A stretch of 64,000 bases of DNA from Novosphingobium sp. AP12 (GTDB lineage: Bacteria; Pseudomonadota; Alphaproteobacteria; Sphingomonadales; Sphingomonadaceae). Location of the stretch: the NCBI RefSeq assembly GCF_000281975.1, contig NZ_AKKE01000156.1, positions 1 to 64,000 of the forward strand, written 5' to 3'. The notes under the pieces were generated by a model. The model saw only the letters and a list, made by a program, of their open reading frames with translations. It was not told the DNA's origin and made no database searches. Numbering within the stretch: the first letter of the stretch is position 1; each line of letters starts with the position of its first letter. Position numbers and translations under genes: made by a program. This document shows, piece after piece, positions 33,970-42,045 of the stretch.

Positions 33970-34365
33970 ATGAGAGCGATCGCAGAAGGCCTGTTCACCG
34001 ACGAGACGCCCCCGCGTCTGATCGGCGGCAAGGACCGGGAAACCGGCCGGATCGTATTCCCGTGCCCGTCCGCGAAGACACACGAGCCCGTGCCGCTGGC
34101 GAGCGAGGGGACCTTGTGGTCCTACACCGTGCAGCGATACCGCCCCAAGACGCCGCCCTACGCCGGGCCGGATGCGTTCTCGCCCTGGGTCGTCGCTTAT
34201 GTCGAGCTGCCGGGCCAGGTCATCGTCGAGGCGCCGCTATACGGCGTCGCCTTCGAGAAGGTGACGATCGGCATGCCGGTGCGCTTTTCGCCCGCGCCGC
34301 TCAACCCGCAGGACGCGGATGGCGTCTTCATTCCCGCCTTCGTCGCCATGGGAGATACCGAATGA
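33970..34365 (+). CDS. DUF35 OB-fold protein, zinc ribbon degenerate
   Basis: A 131-residue DUF35-type protein. The C-terminal OB-fold is intact (GTLWSYTVQRYRPKTPPY, PWVVAYVELPGQVIVEAPL, MPVRFSPAPL). The N-terminal rubredoxin-like zinc ribbon, which normally has four cysteines, has only one (FPCPS), so it cannot bind zinc in the usual way. DUF35 proteins pair with thiolase-like enzymes, for example steroid side-chain aldolases of the Ltp2/ChsH2 type. The start at 33970 has GGAGAGAG; an ATG at 33937 lacks a ribosome site. Its stop overlaps the thiolase start (ATGA). Confidence 0.83.
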   Translation: MRAIAEGLFTDETPPRLIGGKDRETGRIVFPCPSAKTHEPVPLASEGTLWSYTVQRYRPKTPPYAGPDAFSPWVVAYVELPGQVIVEAPLYGVAFEKVTIGMPVRFSPAPLNPQDADGVFIPAFVAMGDTE

Positions 34366-35525
34366 GCGGTGACGTCTGCATCGTCGGCATCGGCATCCAC
34401 CCGTTCGGGCGCACCGACGGCCTCTCCGGCCTCGACCAGGGCGTCTTCGCGGTGCGCCAGGCGCTCGCGGACGCGGGTGTGGAGTGGCCGCAGGTCCAGT
34501 TCGCCTACGGCGCCTCGGACGCGGCGGGGAACCCGGACACCATGGTCGACCGGCTCGGCCTCACCGGCGTCCAGTTCATCAACGTGCGCAACGGCTGCGC
34601 GGCGGGCGGCTCGGCGCTGTTCTCGGGCCAGATGGCGATCAAGTCGGGCGAGTTCGAGCTCGGCATCGCTGTCGGCTTCGACAAGCACCCGCGCGGCGCC
34701 TTCAATGCGCTGCCGGCCGAATACAACCTGCCCGACTGGTACGGCGAGGTGGGCCAGATGGTCACCACGCAGTTCTTCGCGGCCAAGATCATGCGCTACA
34801 TGCAGATGTTCGGCATCTCGCAGGAGACGCTGGGCCGGGTGGCGGAGAAGGCCTTCCGCAACGCCGTCCACGCCCCCCATGCCTGGCGCCGCGAGCCGGT
34901 CGCGCTCGAGGACATCCTCGCCGCGCCCTTGGTGAGCGATCCCTATACAAAGTACATGTTCTGCTCGCCCGCCGAGGGCGGCGTCGCGCTCGTCCTCGCC
35001 AGCGAGAAGAAGGCGCGCGAGCTGGGCAAGCCCCTGATCCGGCTCAAGGCCGCGACCATGCGCACCCGTCCGCCGCACAGCTTCGAGGTCTTCGCGCCGT
35101 CGGTCGACGTGGTGGAGGACGACACCAAACCTCGCGGCACCGCTTCGCGCATCGCCTCCGCCGACGCCTTCCGCCTCTCCGGCATCGGGCCGGGCGATAT
35201 CGACCTCGCCCAGCTCCAGGACACCGAGGCCGGCGCCGAGATCATGCACATGGCCGAGAACGGCTTCTGCGCGGACGGCGAGCAGGAGAAATGGCTCGCC
35301 GAGGGGCATACCGAGATCAATGGCGCGCTGCCCGTCAACACCGACGGCGGCTGTCTTGCCTGCGGCGAGCCGATCGGCGCATCGGGCCTGCGCCAGGTCT
35401 ACGAAAACGTCGTGCAACTGCGCGGAGACGGCGGTGGCCGTCAGGTCCCGGGCGATCCCAAGACCGCCTACAGCCACGTCTACGGCGCCCCGGGCGTCTC
35501 CGCCGTCACCATTCTGGAACGCTGA
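34362..35525 (+). CDS. thiolase-like protein (SCP2-thiolase/lipid-transfer type)
   Basis: A 387-residue thiolase-fold protein. The nucleophile-position Cys79 is kept in RNGCAAGGSAL, but the His of the GHP box is Glu336 (ACGEPIGASG), and the final Cys-Gly box is replaced by YGAPG. It therefore lacks two classical thiolase residues, like Ltp-type retro-aldolases that cleave side chains. The gene is translationally coupled to the DUF35 gene, the usual partner of such enzymes. It is followed by an acyl-CoA dehydrogenase after 5 bases. A carbon-carbon cleaving step on an acyl-CoA is the best inference; ordinary thiolysis is less likely. Confidence 0.85.
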   Translation: MSGDVCIVGIGIHPFGRTDGLSGLDQGVFAVRQALADAGVEWPQVQFAYGASDAAGNPDTMVDRLGLTGVQFINVRNGCAAGGSALFSGQMAIKSGEFELGIAVGFDKHPRGAFNALPAEYNLPDWYGEVGQMVTTQFFAAKIMRYMQMFGISQETLGRVAEKAFRNAVHAPHAWRREPVALEDILAAPLVSDPYTKYMFCSPAEGGVALVLASEKKARELGKPLIRLKAATMRTRPPHSFEVFAPSVDVVEDDTKPRGTASRIASADAFRLSGIGPGDIDLAQLQDTEAGAEIMHMAENGFCADGEQEKWLAEGHTEINGALPVNTDGGCLACGEPIGASGLRQVYENVVQLRGDGGGRQVPGDPKTAYSHVYGAPGVSAVTILER

Positions 35526-35530
35526 AGCGA

Positions 35531-36739
35531 ATGGACATCGAACTTTCCCCCCACGACGCTGCATTCCGCGAAGAGGTCCGCACCTTCCTGCGCGAGCACC
35601 TGCCCGCCGACGTGAAGGCGGGGGCGGCGGCGACGCCGTCGGTCTTCGTCGAGCCCGAGATCGGGCAGGTCTGGAACGCCGTGCTCAACGACAAGGGCTG
35701 GCTGGGCTACCAGTGGCCCGCCGAGCATGGCGGCACCGGCTGGACTCCGCTCCAGCGCTACCTGTTCGAGAAGGAATGCGCCGCCGCCGGAGCGCCCAAT
35801 CTCACGGTTCTCGGCCTCAAGCTGCTCGCGCCCGTGATCTGGACCTTCGGGACCGAGGCGCAGAAGGCTGAGGTCCTGCCGCGCATCCTGACCGGCGAGG
35901 ACTACTGGTGCCAGGGCTTTTCCGAGCCGGGCGCCGGGTCCGACCTTGCAAGCCTCAAGACGCGGGCGGTGCTTCAGGGCGACCATTACGTCGTCACCGG
36001 CACCAAGATCTGGACCACCCACGCGCACCACGCCAACCGCATGTTCACGCTGGTGCGCACCAACACCGAGGTGAAGAAGCAGGCGGGCATCTCGTTCCTG
36101 CTGATCGACCTGAACACCCCCGGCGTCTCGGTGCGCCCGATCCTGACCAATGCGGGCGACCACGAGGTCAACCAGGTGTTCCTCGACAACGTGATCGTGC
36201 CTGCCGAAAACCTCGTCGGCGGCGAGGGCGAGGGCTGGACGATCGCCAAGTTCCTGCTCGAGAACGAGCGCGGCGGATCGTGCCACGCACCCAAGCTCGC
36301 CTACGATCTCGACCAGGTGGAGGCCGCCGCCAGGGACCAGAGCGACGGGAAGGGCGGGCAGCTGTCCGACCAGGTGGACTGGCGCCGCCGCGTTGCCAGG
36401 GCCCGGCTCTCGGTCAACGCGCTCGAGATGATCGAGCTCAGGATCATTTCCGAGATCGCCAAGGGCCGCAAGCCCGGCCCTCAGACTTCGCTGACCAAGC
36501 TGCTCGCCTCCAACCTGCGGCAGGAGATCGACTTGCTTGCGGTGGACCTCTACGGGCCCGCCGGATTGCAGCTGGAGACCGCGCGACCGCTTTACGGTGA
36601 CAATGCTCCGGAAGGGCTCCATTCCAAGGGAGCGCAGGTCGCCTCGGCGCGCTATCTCAACAGCCGCGCCTGGACGATCTTCGGGGGCACCAACGAAGTC
36701 CAGAGCACGATCATCGCCAAATCCGTGCTGGGCCTGTGA
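35531..36739 (+). CDS. acyl-CoA dehydrogenase family protein
   Basis: A 402-residue acyl-CoA dehydrogenase of the long type. It shows MDIELSPHDAAFREEVR at the N-terminus, the FAD-contacting QGFSEPGAGSDLASL, and KIWTTHAHHANRM. Near the C-terminus, TIFGGTNEVQ has Gly where medium-chain enzymes have the catalytic Glu. Such proteins often work as large subunits of heteromeric FadE enzymes on bulky, steroid-like CoA esters. The small-type homologue at 28.0 kb could be a partner, though it is far away. No strong ribosome site is seen, and translation may be coupled to the thiolase-like gene 5 bases upstream. Confidence 0.87.
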   Translation: MDIELSPHDAAFREEVRTFLREHLPADVKAGAAATPSVFVEPEIGQVWNAVLNDKGWLGYQWPAEHGGTGWTPLQRYLFEKECAAAGAPNLTVLGLKLLAPVIWTFGTEAQKAEVLPRILTGEDYWCQGFSEPGAGSDLASLKTRAVLQGDHYVVTGTKIWTTHAHHANRMFTLVRTNTEVKKQAGISFLLIDLNTPGVSVRPILTNAGDHEVNQVFLDNVIVPAENLVGGEGEGWTIAKFLLENERGGSCHAPKLAYDLDQVEAAARDQSDGKGGQLSDQVDWRRRVARARLSVNALEMIELRIISEIAKGRKPGPQTSLTKLLASNLRQEIDLLAVDLYGPAGLQLETARPLYGDNAPEGLHSKGAQVASARYLNSRAWTIFGGTNEVQSTIIAKSVLGL

Positions 36740-36773
36740 TGGCCCGGCGCCTGAAAAACGAGAGGAATCCTGC

Positions 36774-37763
36774 ATGCAGCTGAACCGCGAGGCGCTGACC
36801 CGTGCCTACCGGCAGATGAAGCTGATCCGCGAATTCGAGGAACGGCTCCATGAGGAGATCCAGACCGGCGAGATCGCGGGCTTCACCCACCTCTACTGCG
36901 GTCAGGAAGCCGTCGCCGTCGGCGTGTGCGAGCACCTGACTGAGCGCGACAAGATCGTCTCCACCCACCGCGGCCATGGCCACTGTCTCGCCAAGGGCTG
37001 CGACGTGGACGGGATGATGAAGGAGATCTGGGGCAGCCAGGAGGGCCTTTGCAACGGCAAGGGCGGCTCGATGCACATCGCCGACATCGACAAGGGCATG
37101 CTCGGCGCCAACGGCATCGTCGGCGCGGGCGCCCCGATCGCGGTGGGAGCGGCCATCTCCAACAAGATCGACGGTCCGGACGAGAACGGCGACCTCGCCG
37201 TCGCGATCGCCTTCTCGGGCGACGGCGCCTGCAACCAGGGCACCACGTTCGAGGCGATGAACCTCGCGGTGGTCACCAAGGCGCCGTGCATCTTCGTCTT
37301 CGAGAACAACCACTATTCCGAGCACACCGGCGTCGACTATGCGGTCGGCACGGTAAGGGACATCGCCAGCCGCGCCGAGGCGTTCGGCATGAAGGTGTGG
37401 CGCGGCGATGGGACGGACTTCTTCTCGGTCTACGACACCTTCCGCGAAGTGCTCGAATACGTGCGCGTCCCCGGCAACGGCCCGGCGGCGGTGGAATTCG
37501 ATACCGAGCGCTTCTTCGGCCACTTCGAGGGCGACCCCCAGCGCTACCGCGGCGACGGCGAACTGGATCGCCTGCGCGCCGAGCGGGACTGCCTCAAGAT
37601 CTTCCGCAAGAGCGTGACGGGCGCCGCGCTGCTCGACCATGCCGACCTCGACAAGGTCGACACCGACGCGCTCCAGGCGATCGAGAACGCGGTCAAGGCA
37701 TCGCGCGCTGCGGCTCGTCCAAGCCCCGAGAACGTCCTCGACAACGTCTACATCAGCTACTGA
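36774..37763 (+). CDS. 2-oxoacid dehydrogenase E1 component, alpha subunit
   Basis: A 329-residue E1alpha of the pyruvate/acetoin dehydrogenase family. The thiamine-diphosphate motif runs from GDG (149-151) to ENN (177-179), with FEAMNLA between. TH-RGHGH near 64-70 and GKGGSMH near 95-101 are also typical. With E1beta it decarboxylates a 2-oxoacid or cleaves an acetoin-like compound. AGAGGA lies about 9 bases before the ATG. It is followed by E1beta (17 bases) and E2 (13 bases), with no E3 gene. The location in an acyl-CoA degradation operon suggests a specialised 2-oxoacid rather than pyruvate. Confidence 0.9.
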   Translation: MQLNREALTRAYRQMKLIREFEERLHEEIQTGEIAGFTHLYCGQEAVAVGVCEHLTERDKIVSTHRGHGHCLAKGCDVDGMMKEIWGSQEGLCNGKGGSMHIADIDKGMLGANGIVGAGAPIAVGAAISNKIDGPDENGDLAVAIAFSGDGACNQGTTFEAMNLAVVTKAPCIFVFENNHYSEHTGVDYAVGTVRDIASRAEAFGMKVWRGDGTDFFSVYDTFREVLEYVRVPGNGPAAVEFDTERFFGHFEGDPQRYRGDGELDRLRAERDCLKIFRKSVTGAALLDHADLDKVDTDALQAIENAVKASRAAARPSPENVLDNVYISY

Positions 37764-37780
37764 CGGCAGGAGCGAGAACC

Positions 37781-38794
37781 ATGGCAAAAATGATGTATCG
37801 CGACGCCATCCGCAACACGATCTTCCAGGAGATGCAGCGCGACAGCCGCGTCGTCGTCCTGGGCGAGGACGTGGTGGGCGGCATGGGCACTGCCGGCGGG
37901 CCTGAGGCCATCGGCGGCATCTGGTCGACATCGACCGGCCTCTACGACGCCTTCGGGCCCGACCGCGTGATCGACACCCCGATCAGCGAAAGCGCCATCA
38001 TGGGCGCGGCGGGCGGCCTTGCGCTGGCCGGCAAGCGGCCGGTGGCGGAGATCATGTTCGCGGACTTCATCGGCGTCTGCATGGACCAGCTGTGGAACCA
38101 GATCGCCAAGTTCCGCTACATGTTCGGCGGCAAGTCGGTCTGCCCGGCGGTGATCCGCATGCCCTGCGGCGCGGGCTACAACGCCGCCGCGCAGCACAGC
38201 CAGATGATCTCCCAGTTCGTCACGGGCATGCCTGGCCTCAAGGTGGTCATGCCCGCCACGCCGGAGGACGCCTGCGGCCTCCTGCGCCAGGCGATCCGCG
38301 ACGACGATCCGGTGGTCTTCCTCGAACACAAGTTCCTCTACGCGATGAGCGGCGAGGTGAACGACGATCCGGACTTCTGCATCCCCTTCGGCCACGCCCG
38401 CCTTGCCCGCGCCGGGCAGGATGCCACCATCATCGCCAGCGGCATGATGGTCAGCTATGCCGAGACCGCCGCCGACGACCTCGCGCAGGACGGCATCGGC
38501 TGCGACGTCATCGACCTTCGCACCACCTCGCCGCTCGACGAGGAAGCGATCCTCGACTCGGTCGAAGTGACGGGCCGCGCCGTGATCGTCGACGAGGCGC
38601 CGCCGCGCTGCTCGCTGGCGACGGACATCTCCTCGCTGATCGCGCAGAAGGCCTTTGCCAGCCTGAAGGCGCCGATCGAGATGGTGACGCCGCCTCACAC
38701 GCCGGTGCCGTTCGCCCGCGAACTCGAGAGCGCCTACCTGCCGGGCCCCGCGAAGATCGCGGCCGCCGTGCGCAAGACGCTCGAATACCGTTGA
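37781..38794 (+). CDS. 2-oxoacid dehydrogenase E1 component, beta subunit
   Basis: A 337-residue E1beta. Typical segments are VVVLGEDVVGGMG, DTPISESAIMGAAGGLAL, AEIMFADFIGVCMDQ, and the C-terminal transketolase domain with VIDLRTTSPLDEEAIL and VIVDEAPPRCS. It pairs with the upstream E1alpha. The length and domain order are normal. AGGAG lies about 11 bases before the ATG. Confidence 0.92.
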   Translation: MAKMMYRDAIRNTIFQEMQRDSRVVVLGEDVVGGMGTAGGPEAIGGIWSTSTGLYDAFGPDRVIDTPISESAIMGAAGGLALAGKRPVAEIMFADFIGVCMDQLWNQIAKFRYMFGGKSVCPAVIRMPCGAGYNAAAQHSQMISQFVTGMPGLKVVMPATPEDACGLLRQAIRDDDPVVFLEHKFLYAMSGEVNDDPDFCIPFGHARLARAGQDATIIASGMMVSYAETAADDLAQDGIGCDVIDLRTTSPLDEEAILDSVEVTGRAVIVDEAPPRCSLATDISSLIAQKAFASLKAPIEMVTPPHTPVPFARELESAYLPGPAKIAAAVRKTLEYR

Positions 38795-38807
38795 AGGGGC
38801 TGCTGAC

Positions 38808-40250
38808 ATGAGCCGCATCCGCGCATTCACGATGCCCAAGTGGGGCATCGAAATGACCGAGGGCACGGTCGCCGACTGGACGGTGAAGGAGGGTGACACC
38901 TTCAAGCGCGGCCAGACGTTGTGCCTGATCGAAACCGCCAAGATCACCAACGAGGTCGAGGCCGAATACGACGCCACCGTGCGCCGCATTCTGGTCGGCG
39001 GCGGCAGCGAGTCCGAGCCTGTCGGCGCGCTGCTGGCCGTGTTCGACGAAGGCTCGCACTCCGACCAGGAGATCGAGGCTTTCGTCGCCAGCTTCAAGCC
39101 GGCCGAGGGCGGCATCGCCAAAGGCGCGGAAAAGGCCAAGGTAGCTGCTCAGGCCGACGCCGAAAGCGCGCCCGTTGCCGCGCCGGACAAGCCCCGCGTC
39201 AAGATCGACACCAACCGCCCGATCAGCCCCGAGGCCTTGCGCCTCGCGGAGGAGGAAGGCGTCGATATCGCGGGTATCGAGGGATCGGGCCGGGGCGGGC
39301 GCATCACCCATCAGGACGTCGTCAAGGCCCTGCGCGGGCCTTCCCAGACGGCACCTAAGGGTACATTGACCGTACCTGAGGACGACATGACCGTCCTCGC
39401 CTCGCCGCTCGCGCGCCGGATCGCCGCGCTGCACGGGCTCTCGCTCTCGGGCCTCACCGGGACGGGGCCGCGCGGCCGCATTTCCAAGGCCGACGTGCTG
39501 GCCCTTGTGCCCGCACCGAAGGCCGCGGCGGGAGCGATCGGCACGCCCGAATTCGTCGCCGGCGAAAACCGCGCCGAGGTCGTGCCCTTCGACCGCATCC
39601 GCAAGGTCGTCGCCCAGCGGCTGACCCAGGCCAAACAGGAGCTTCCGCACTTCTACCTGCGCATGTCGGCCAGCGCCGATGCGCTGCTGGAGATGCGCAA
39701 GACCGCCAACGTAGTGCTGGGTGCCAAAGCCTCGGTCAACGACTGGATCGTCAAGGCGAGCGCGATGGCGCTGGTCCGTCATCCCGACGTCAACGTGCAG
39801 GTTCATGGGACAGAGATCCACCGTTTCCCCCACGCCGACGTCTCGATCGCGGTCGCCGGGCCGAAGGGCCTCGTCACCCCGGTCGTGCGCCAGGCCAATC
39901 TCATGCGCATCGACCAGATCGCGGCCGAAACCCGCCGCCTGATCGACAAGGTTCAGGGCAAGGGCCTCTCGATGGAGGACATGGAGGGCGGCACCTTCTC
40001 GGTCTCCAACCTCGGCATGTTCGGGATCGAGAACTTCGACGCCATCATCAACCCGCCGCAGGGCGCGATCCTCGCCGTGGGGGCCGCGCTGCGCCAGCCG
40101 GTCGAGACTGCCGCCGGAGACATTGCCTTCGAGACGCGCATTTCCTTCACCCTGTCGGTCGACCACCGCGCCATCGACGGGGCGGCGGGCGCGCAGTTTC
40201 TGCAGACGCTCAAATCCCTGATCGAGGCGCCGCAGGGCCTCTTCGCCTGA
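38808..40250 (+). CDS. 2-oxoacid dehydrogenase E2 component with tandem subunit-binding domains
   Basis: A 480-residue dihydrolipoamide acyltransferase. The lipoyl domain has its lysine at K45 (IETAKITNE). Two peripheral-subunit-binding domains follow, at about 138-176 (SPEALRLAEEEGVDIAGIEG) and 198-234 (SPLARRIAALHGLSLSGLTG), where one is the norm. The catalytic domain occupies about 255-480 with DHRAIDG at 452-458. It transfers the acyl group from lipoate to CoA. The tandem binding domains may recruit E1 and E3 separately. No E3 gene adjoins, so a housekeeping dihydrolipoyl dehydrogenase probably serves it. Confidence 0.9.
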   Translation: MSRIRAFTMPKWGIEMTEGTVADWTVKEGDTFKRGQTLCLIETAKITNEVEAEYDATVRRILVGGGSESEPVGALLAVFDEGSHSDQEIEAFVASFKPAEGGIAKGAEKAKVAAQADAESAPVAAPDKPRVKIDTNRPISPEALRLAEEEGVDIAGIEGSGRGGRITHQDVVKALRGPSQTAPKGTLTVPEDDMTVLASPLARRIAALHGLSLSGLTGTGPRGRISKADVLALVPAPKAAAGAIGTPEFVAGENRAEVVPFDRIRKVVAQRLTQAKQELPHFYLRMSASADALLEMRKTANVVLGAKASVNDWIVKASAMALVRHPDVNVQVHGTEIHRFPHADVSIAVAGPKGLVTPVVRQANLMRIDQIAAETRRLIDKVQGKGLSMEDMEGGTFSVSNLGMFGIENFDAIINPPQGAILAVGAALRQPVETAAGDIAFETRISFTLSVDHRAIDGAAGAQFLQTLKSLIEAPQGLFA

Positions 40251-40264
40251 AAGGAACCTAAAAA

Positions 40265-40828
40265 ATGACCGGAGAGGCTACGACTGCAACCATCGCCAAG
40301 CCCGGCCCGCTCAAGCGGCTCGGCGACGTGATCCAGCTCGCCTATTTCCCGACCGATTTCGACGCGACCATGAAATACTGGATCGAGACCGTCGGCGTCG
40401 GCCCGTTCTTCGTGCTGAACGACGTGCGGCTCGACGACATGAAGTACAAGGGCGAGCCCACCGACGCGACCTTCACCATGGCGATCGGTTACTGGGGCGA
40501 CATTCAGATCGAACTCATCAAGACCGACAGTGACGCGCCTTCGCTCTATTCCGGCGAATACGCCGTGCGCGACCGGCTGCACCACGTCTGCGTCTTCGTC
40601 GAATCGATCGCCGAGGCCCGCGCCGCCTGCGCGGCGGTGGGCGCGACAGTCATCGTCGAGGGCAAGGTCGGCGCCGATGGCGAGGTGATCTACGTCGATC
40701 CCGGCCAGGGCCCGGGCCACGTCATCGAATACCTCCAGCCGCTGTCGGGCACCGAGGGCCTGTTCCAGATGATGAAGGATGCCGCCCGCGACTGGGACGG
40801 CTCCGATCCGATCCGGGTGCTGCAATGA
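40265..40828 (+). CDS. VOC family (glyoxalase-fold) protein
   Basis: A 187-residue VOC protein. It contains DVIQLAYFPTDFDATMKYW, DIQIELIK (likely metal Glu), LHHVCVFVES (likely metal His) and GHVIEYLQP (late Glu). It resembles methylmalonyl-CoA epimerase-like and other glyoxalase-fold enzymes. AAGGA precedes the ATG, and the stop overlaps the next start (ATGA). A racemisation or isomerisation of an acyl-CoA would fit the operon but is unproven. Confidence 0.83.
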   Translation: MTGEATTATIAKPGPLKRLGDVIQLAYFPTDFDATMKYWIETVGVGPFFVLNDVRLDDMKYKGEPTDATFTMAIGYWGDIQIELIKTDSDAPSLYSGEYAVRDRLHHVCVFVESIAEARAACAAVGATVIVEGKVGADGEVIYVDPGQGPGHVIEYLQPLSGTEGLFQMMKDAARDWDGSDPIRVLQ

Positions 40829-42045
40829 TGACCGAGATTTCCCAATACGCCCTCGACATGGCGGATAAGGTCGAAGCCTTCGTGCGCGAGGCGATCGTCC
40901 CCTACGAGAAGGACCCGCGCCGCGACCACCACGGCGCGCCGACCGACGAACTGGTGATGGAAATGCGCAGCCTCGCCCGCGAGGCCGGGGTGCTCACCCC
41001 GCACATCCGTCCCGACGGATCGCACCTGACCCAGCGCGAAACCGCCGTCGTGCTCATCAAGTCGGGCCTCTCGCCGCTCGGCCCGCTGGCCTGCAACACC
41101 ATGGCGCCCGACGAGGGCAACATGTACCTCATCGGCCACGTCGGCTCGCCCGAGCTGAAGGAACGGTTCCTGAAACCCCTGGTCGAGGGCAGGGGCCGCT
41201 CCGCCTTCTTCATGACCGAGCCTGCCGACTGGGGCGGCGCCGGGTCCGACCCATCGATGATGAAGACCACTTGCCGCAAGGACGGCAACCAGTGGGTCAT
41301 CAACGGCCGCAAGACCTTCATCACCGGCGCGCAGGGGGCAATGGTCGGCATCGTCATGGCGGCCTCCGAAGAGGAGGACACCAAGGGCGGCGCCTGCATG
41401 TTCCTCGTCGACCTGCCGGATGACGCCATCCGCATCGACGAGGTCCCCAACACCATCGACACCTCGATGCCCGGCGGCCACGCCACGCTGACGATCGACA
41501 ACCTGCGCGTCCCCGCCGACCAGATGCTCGGCGCCCCGGGCGAGGGGTTCAAGTATGCGCAGGTCCGCCTGTCGCCCGCTCGCCTCTCGCACTGCATGCG
41601 CTGGCTGGGATGCTGCATCCGCGCGCAGGAGATCGCCAGCGACTACGCCTGCCGCCGCATGGCCTTCGGCAAGCAGCTGATCGAGCACGAGGGCGTGGGC
41701 TTCATGCTCGCCGAGAACGCGATCCTCATCAAGCAGTGCGAACTGATGATCGACTGGTGCGCGGGCGTGCTCGATTCGGGTTCGCTGGGCACGGTCGAAA
41801 GCTCGATGGCGAAGGTTTCCGTATCGGAAGCGCTGATGAAGATCGCCGACAACTGCGTGCAGGTGCTGGGCGGCATCGGTGTCACCGAGCGCACCATCGT
41901 CGAGCAGGTGTTCCGCGAGATCCGCGCCTTCCGCATCTACGACGGCCCCACCGAAGTCCACAAGTGGAGCCTCGCCAAGAAGATCCGCCGCGACTGGCGC
42001 AAGGCGCAGGAAGCGCTGGCGGCGAAGGAAGCCGAGCCGGCATGA
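40825..42045 (+). CDS. acyl-CoA dehydrogenase, ACAD10/11-like
   Basis: A 406-residue acyl-CoA dehydrogenase-fold protein. FAD and substrate segments include FFMTEPADWGGAGSDPSM, WVINGRKTFITGA and the C-terminal RIYDGPTEVHKWSLAKKI. The DGPTEVH signature is characteristic of the ACAD10/ACAD11 group. In ACAD10/11 this domain is fused to an APH-like kinase, and here the kinase is the next gene, overlapping by 4 bases. In levulinate catabolism a comparable pair (LvaA/LvaC) converts 4-hydroxyacyl-CoA to 3-hydroxyacyl-CoA through a 4-phospho intermediate. That chemistry is the favoured inference here. Confidence 0.88.
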   Translation: MMTEISQYALDMADKVEAFVREAIVPYEKDPRRDHHGAPTDELVMEMRSLAREAGVLTPHIRPDGSHLTQRETAVVLIKSGLSPLGPLACNTMAPDEGNMYLIGHVGSPELKERFLKPLVEGRGRSAFFMTEPADWGGAGSDPSMMKTTCRKDGNQWVINGRKTFITGAQGAMVGIVMAASEEEDTKGGACMFLVDLPDDAIRIDEVPNTIDTSMPGGHATLTIDNLRVPADQMLGAPGEGFKYAQVRLSPARLSHCMRWLGCCIRAQEIASDYACRRMAFGKQLIEHEGVGFMLAENAILIKQCELMIDWCAGVLDSGSLGTVESSMAKVSVSEALMKIADNCVQVLGGIGVTERTIVEQVFREIRAFRIYDGPTEVHKWSLAKKIRRDWRKAQEALAAKEAEPA

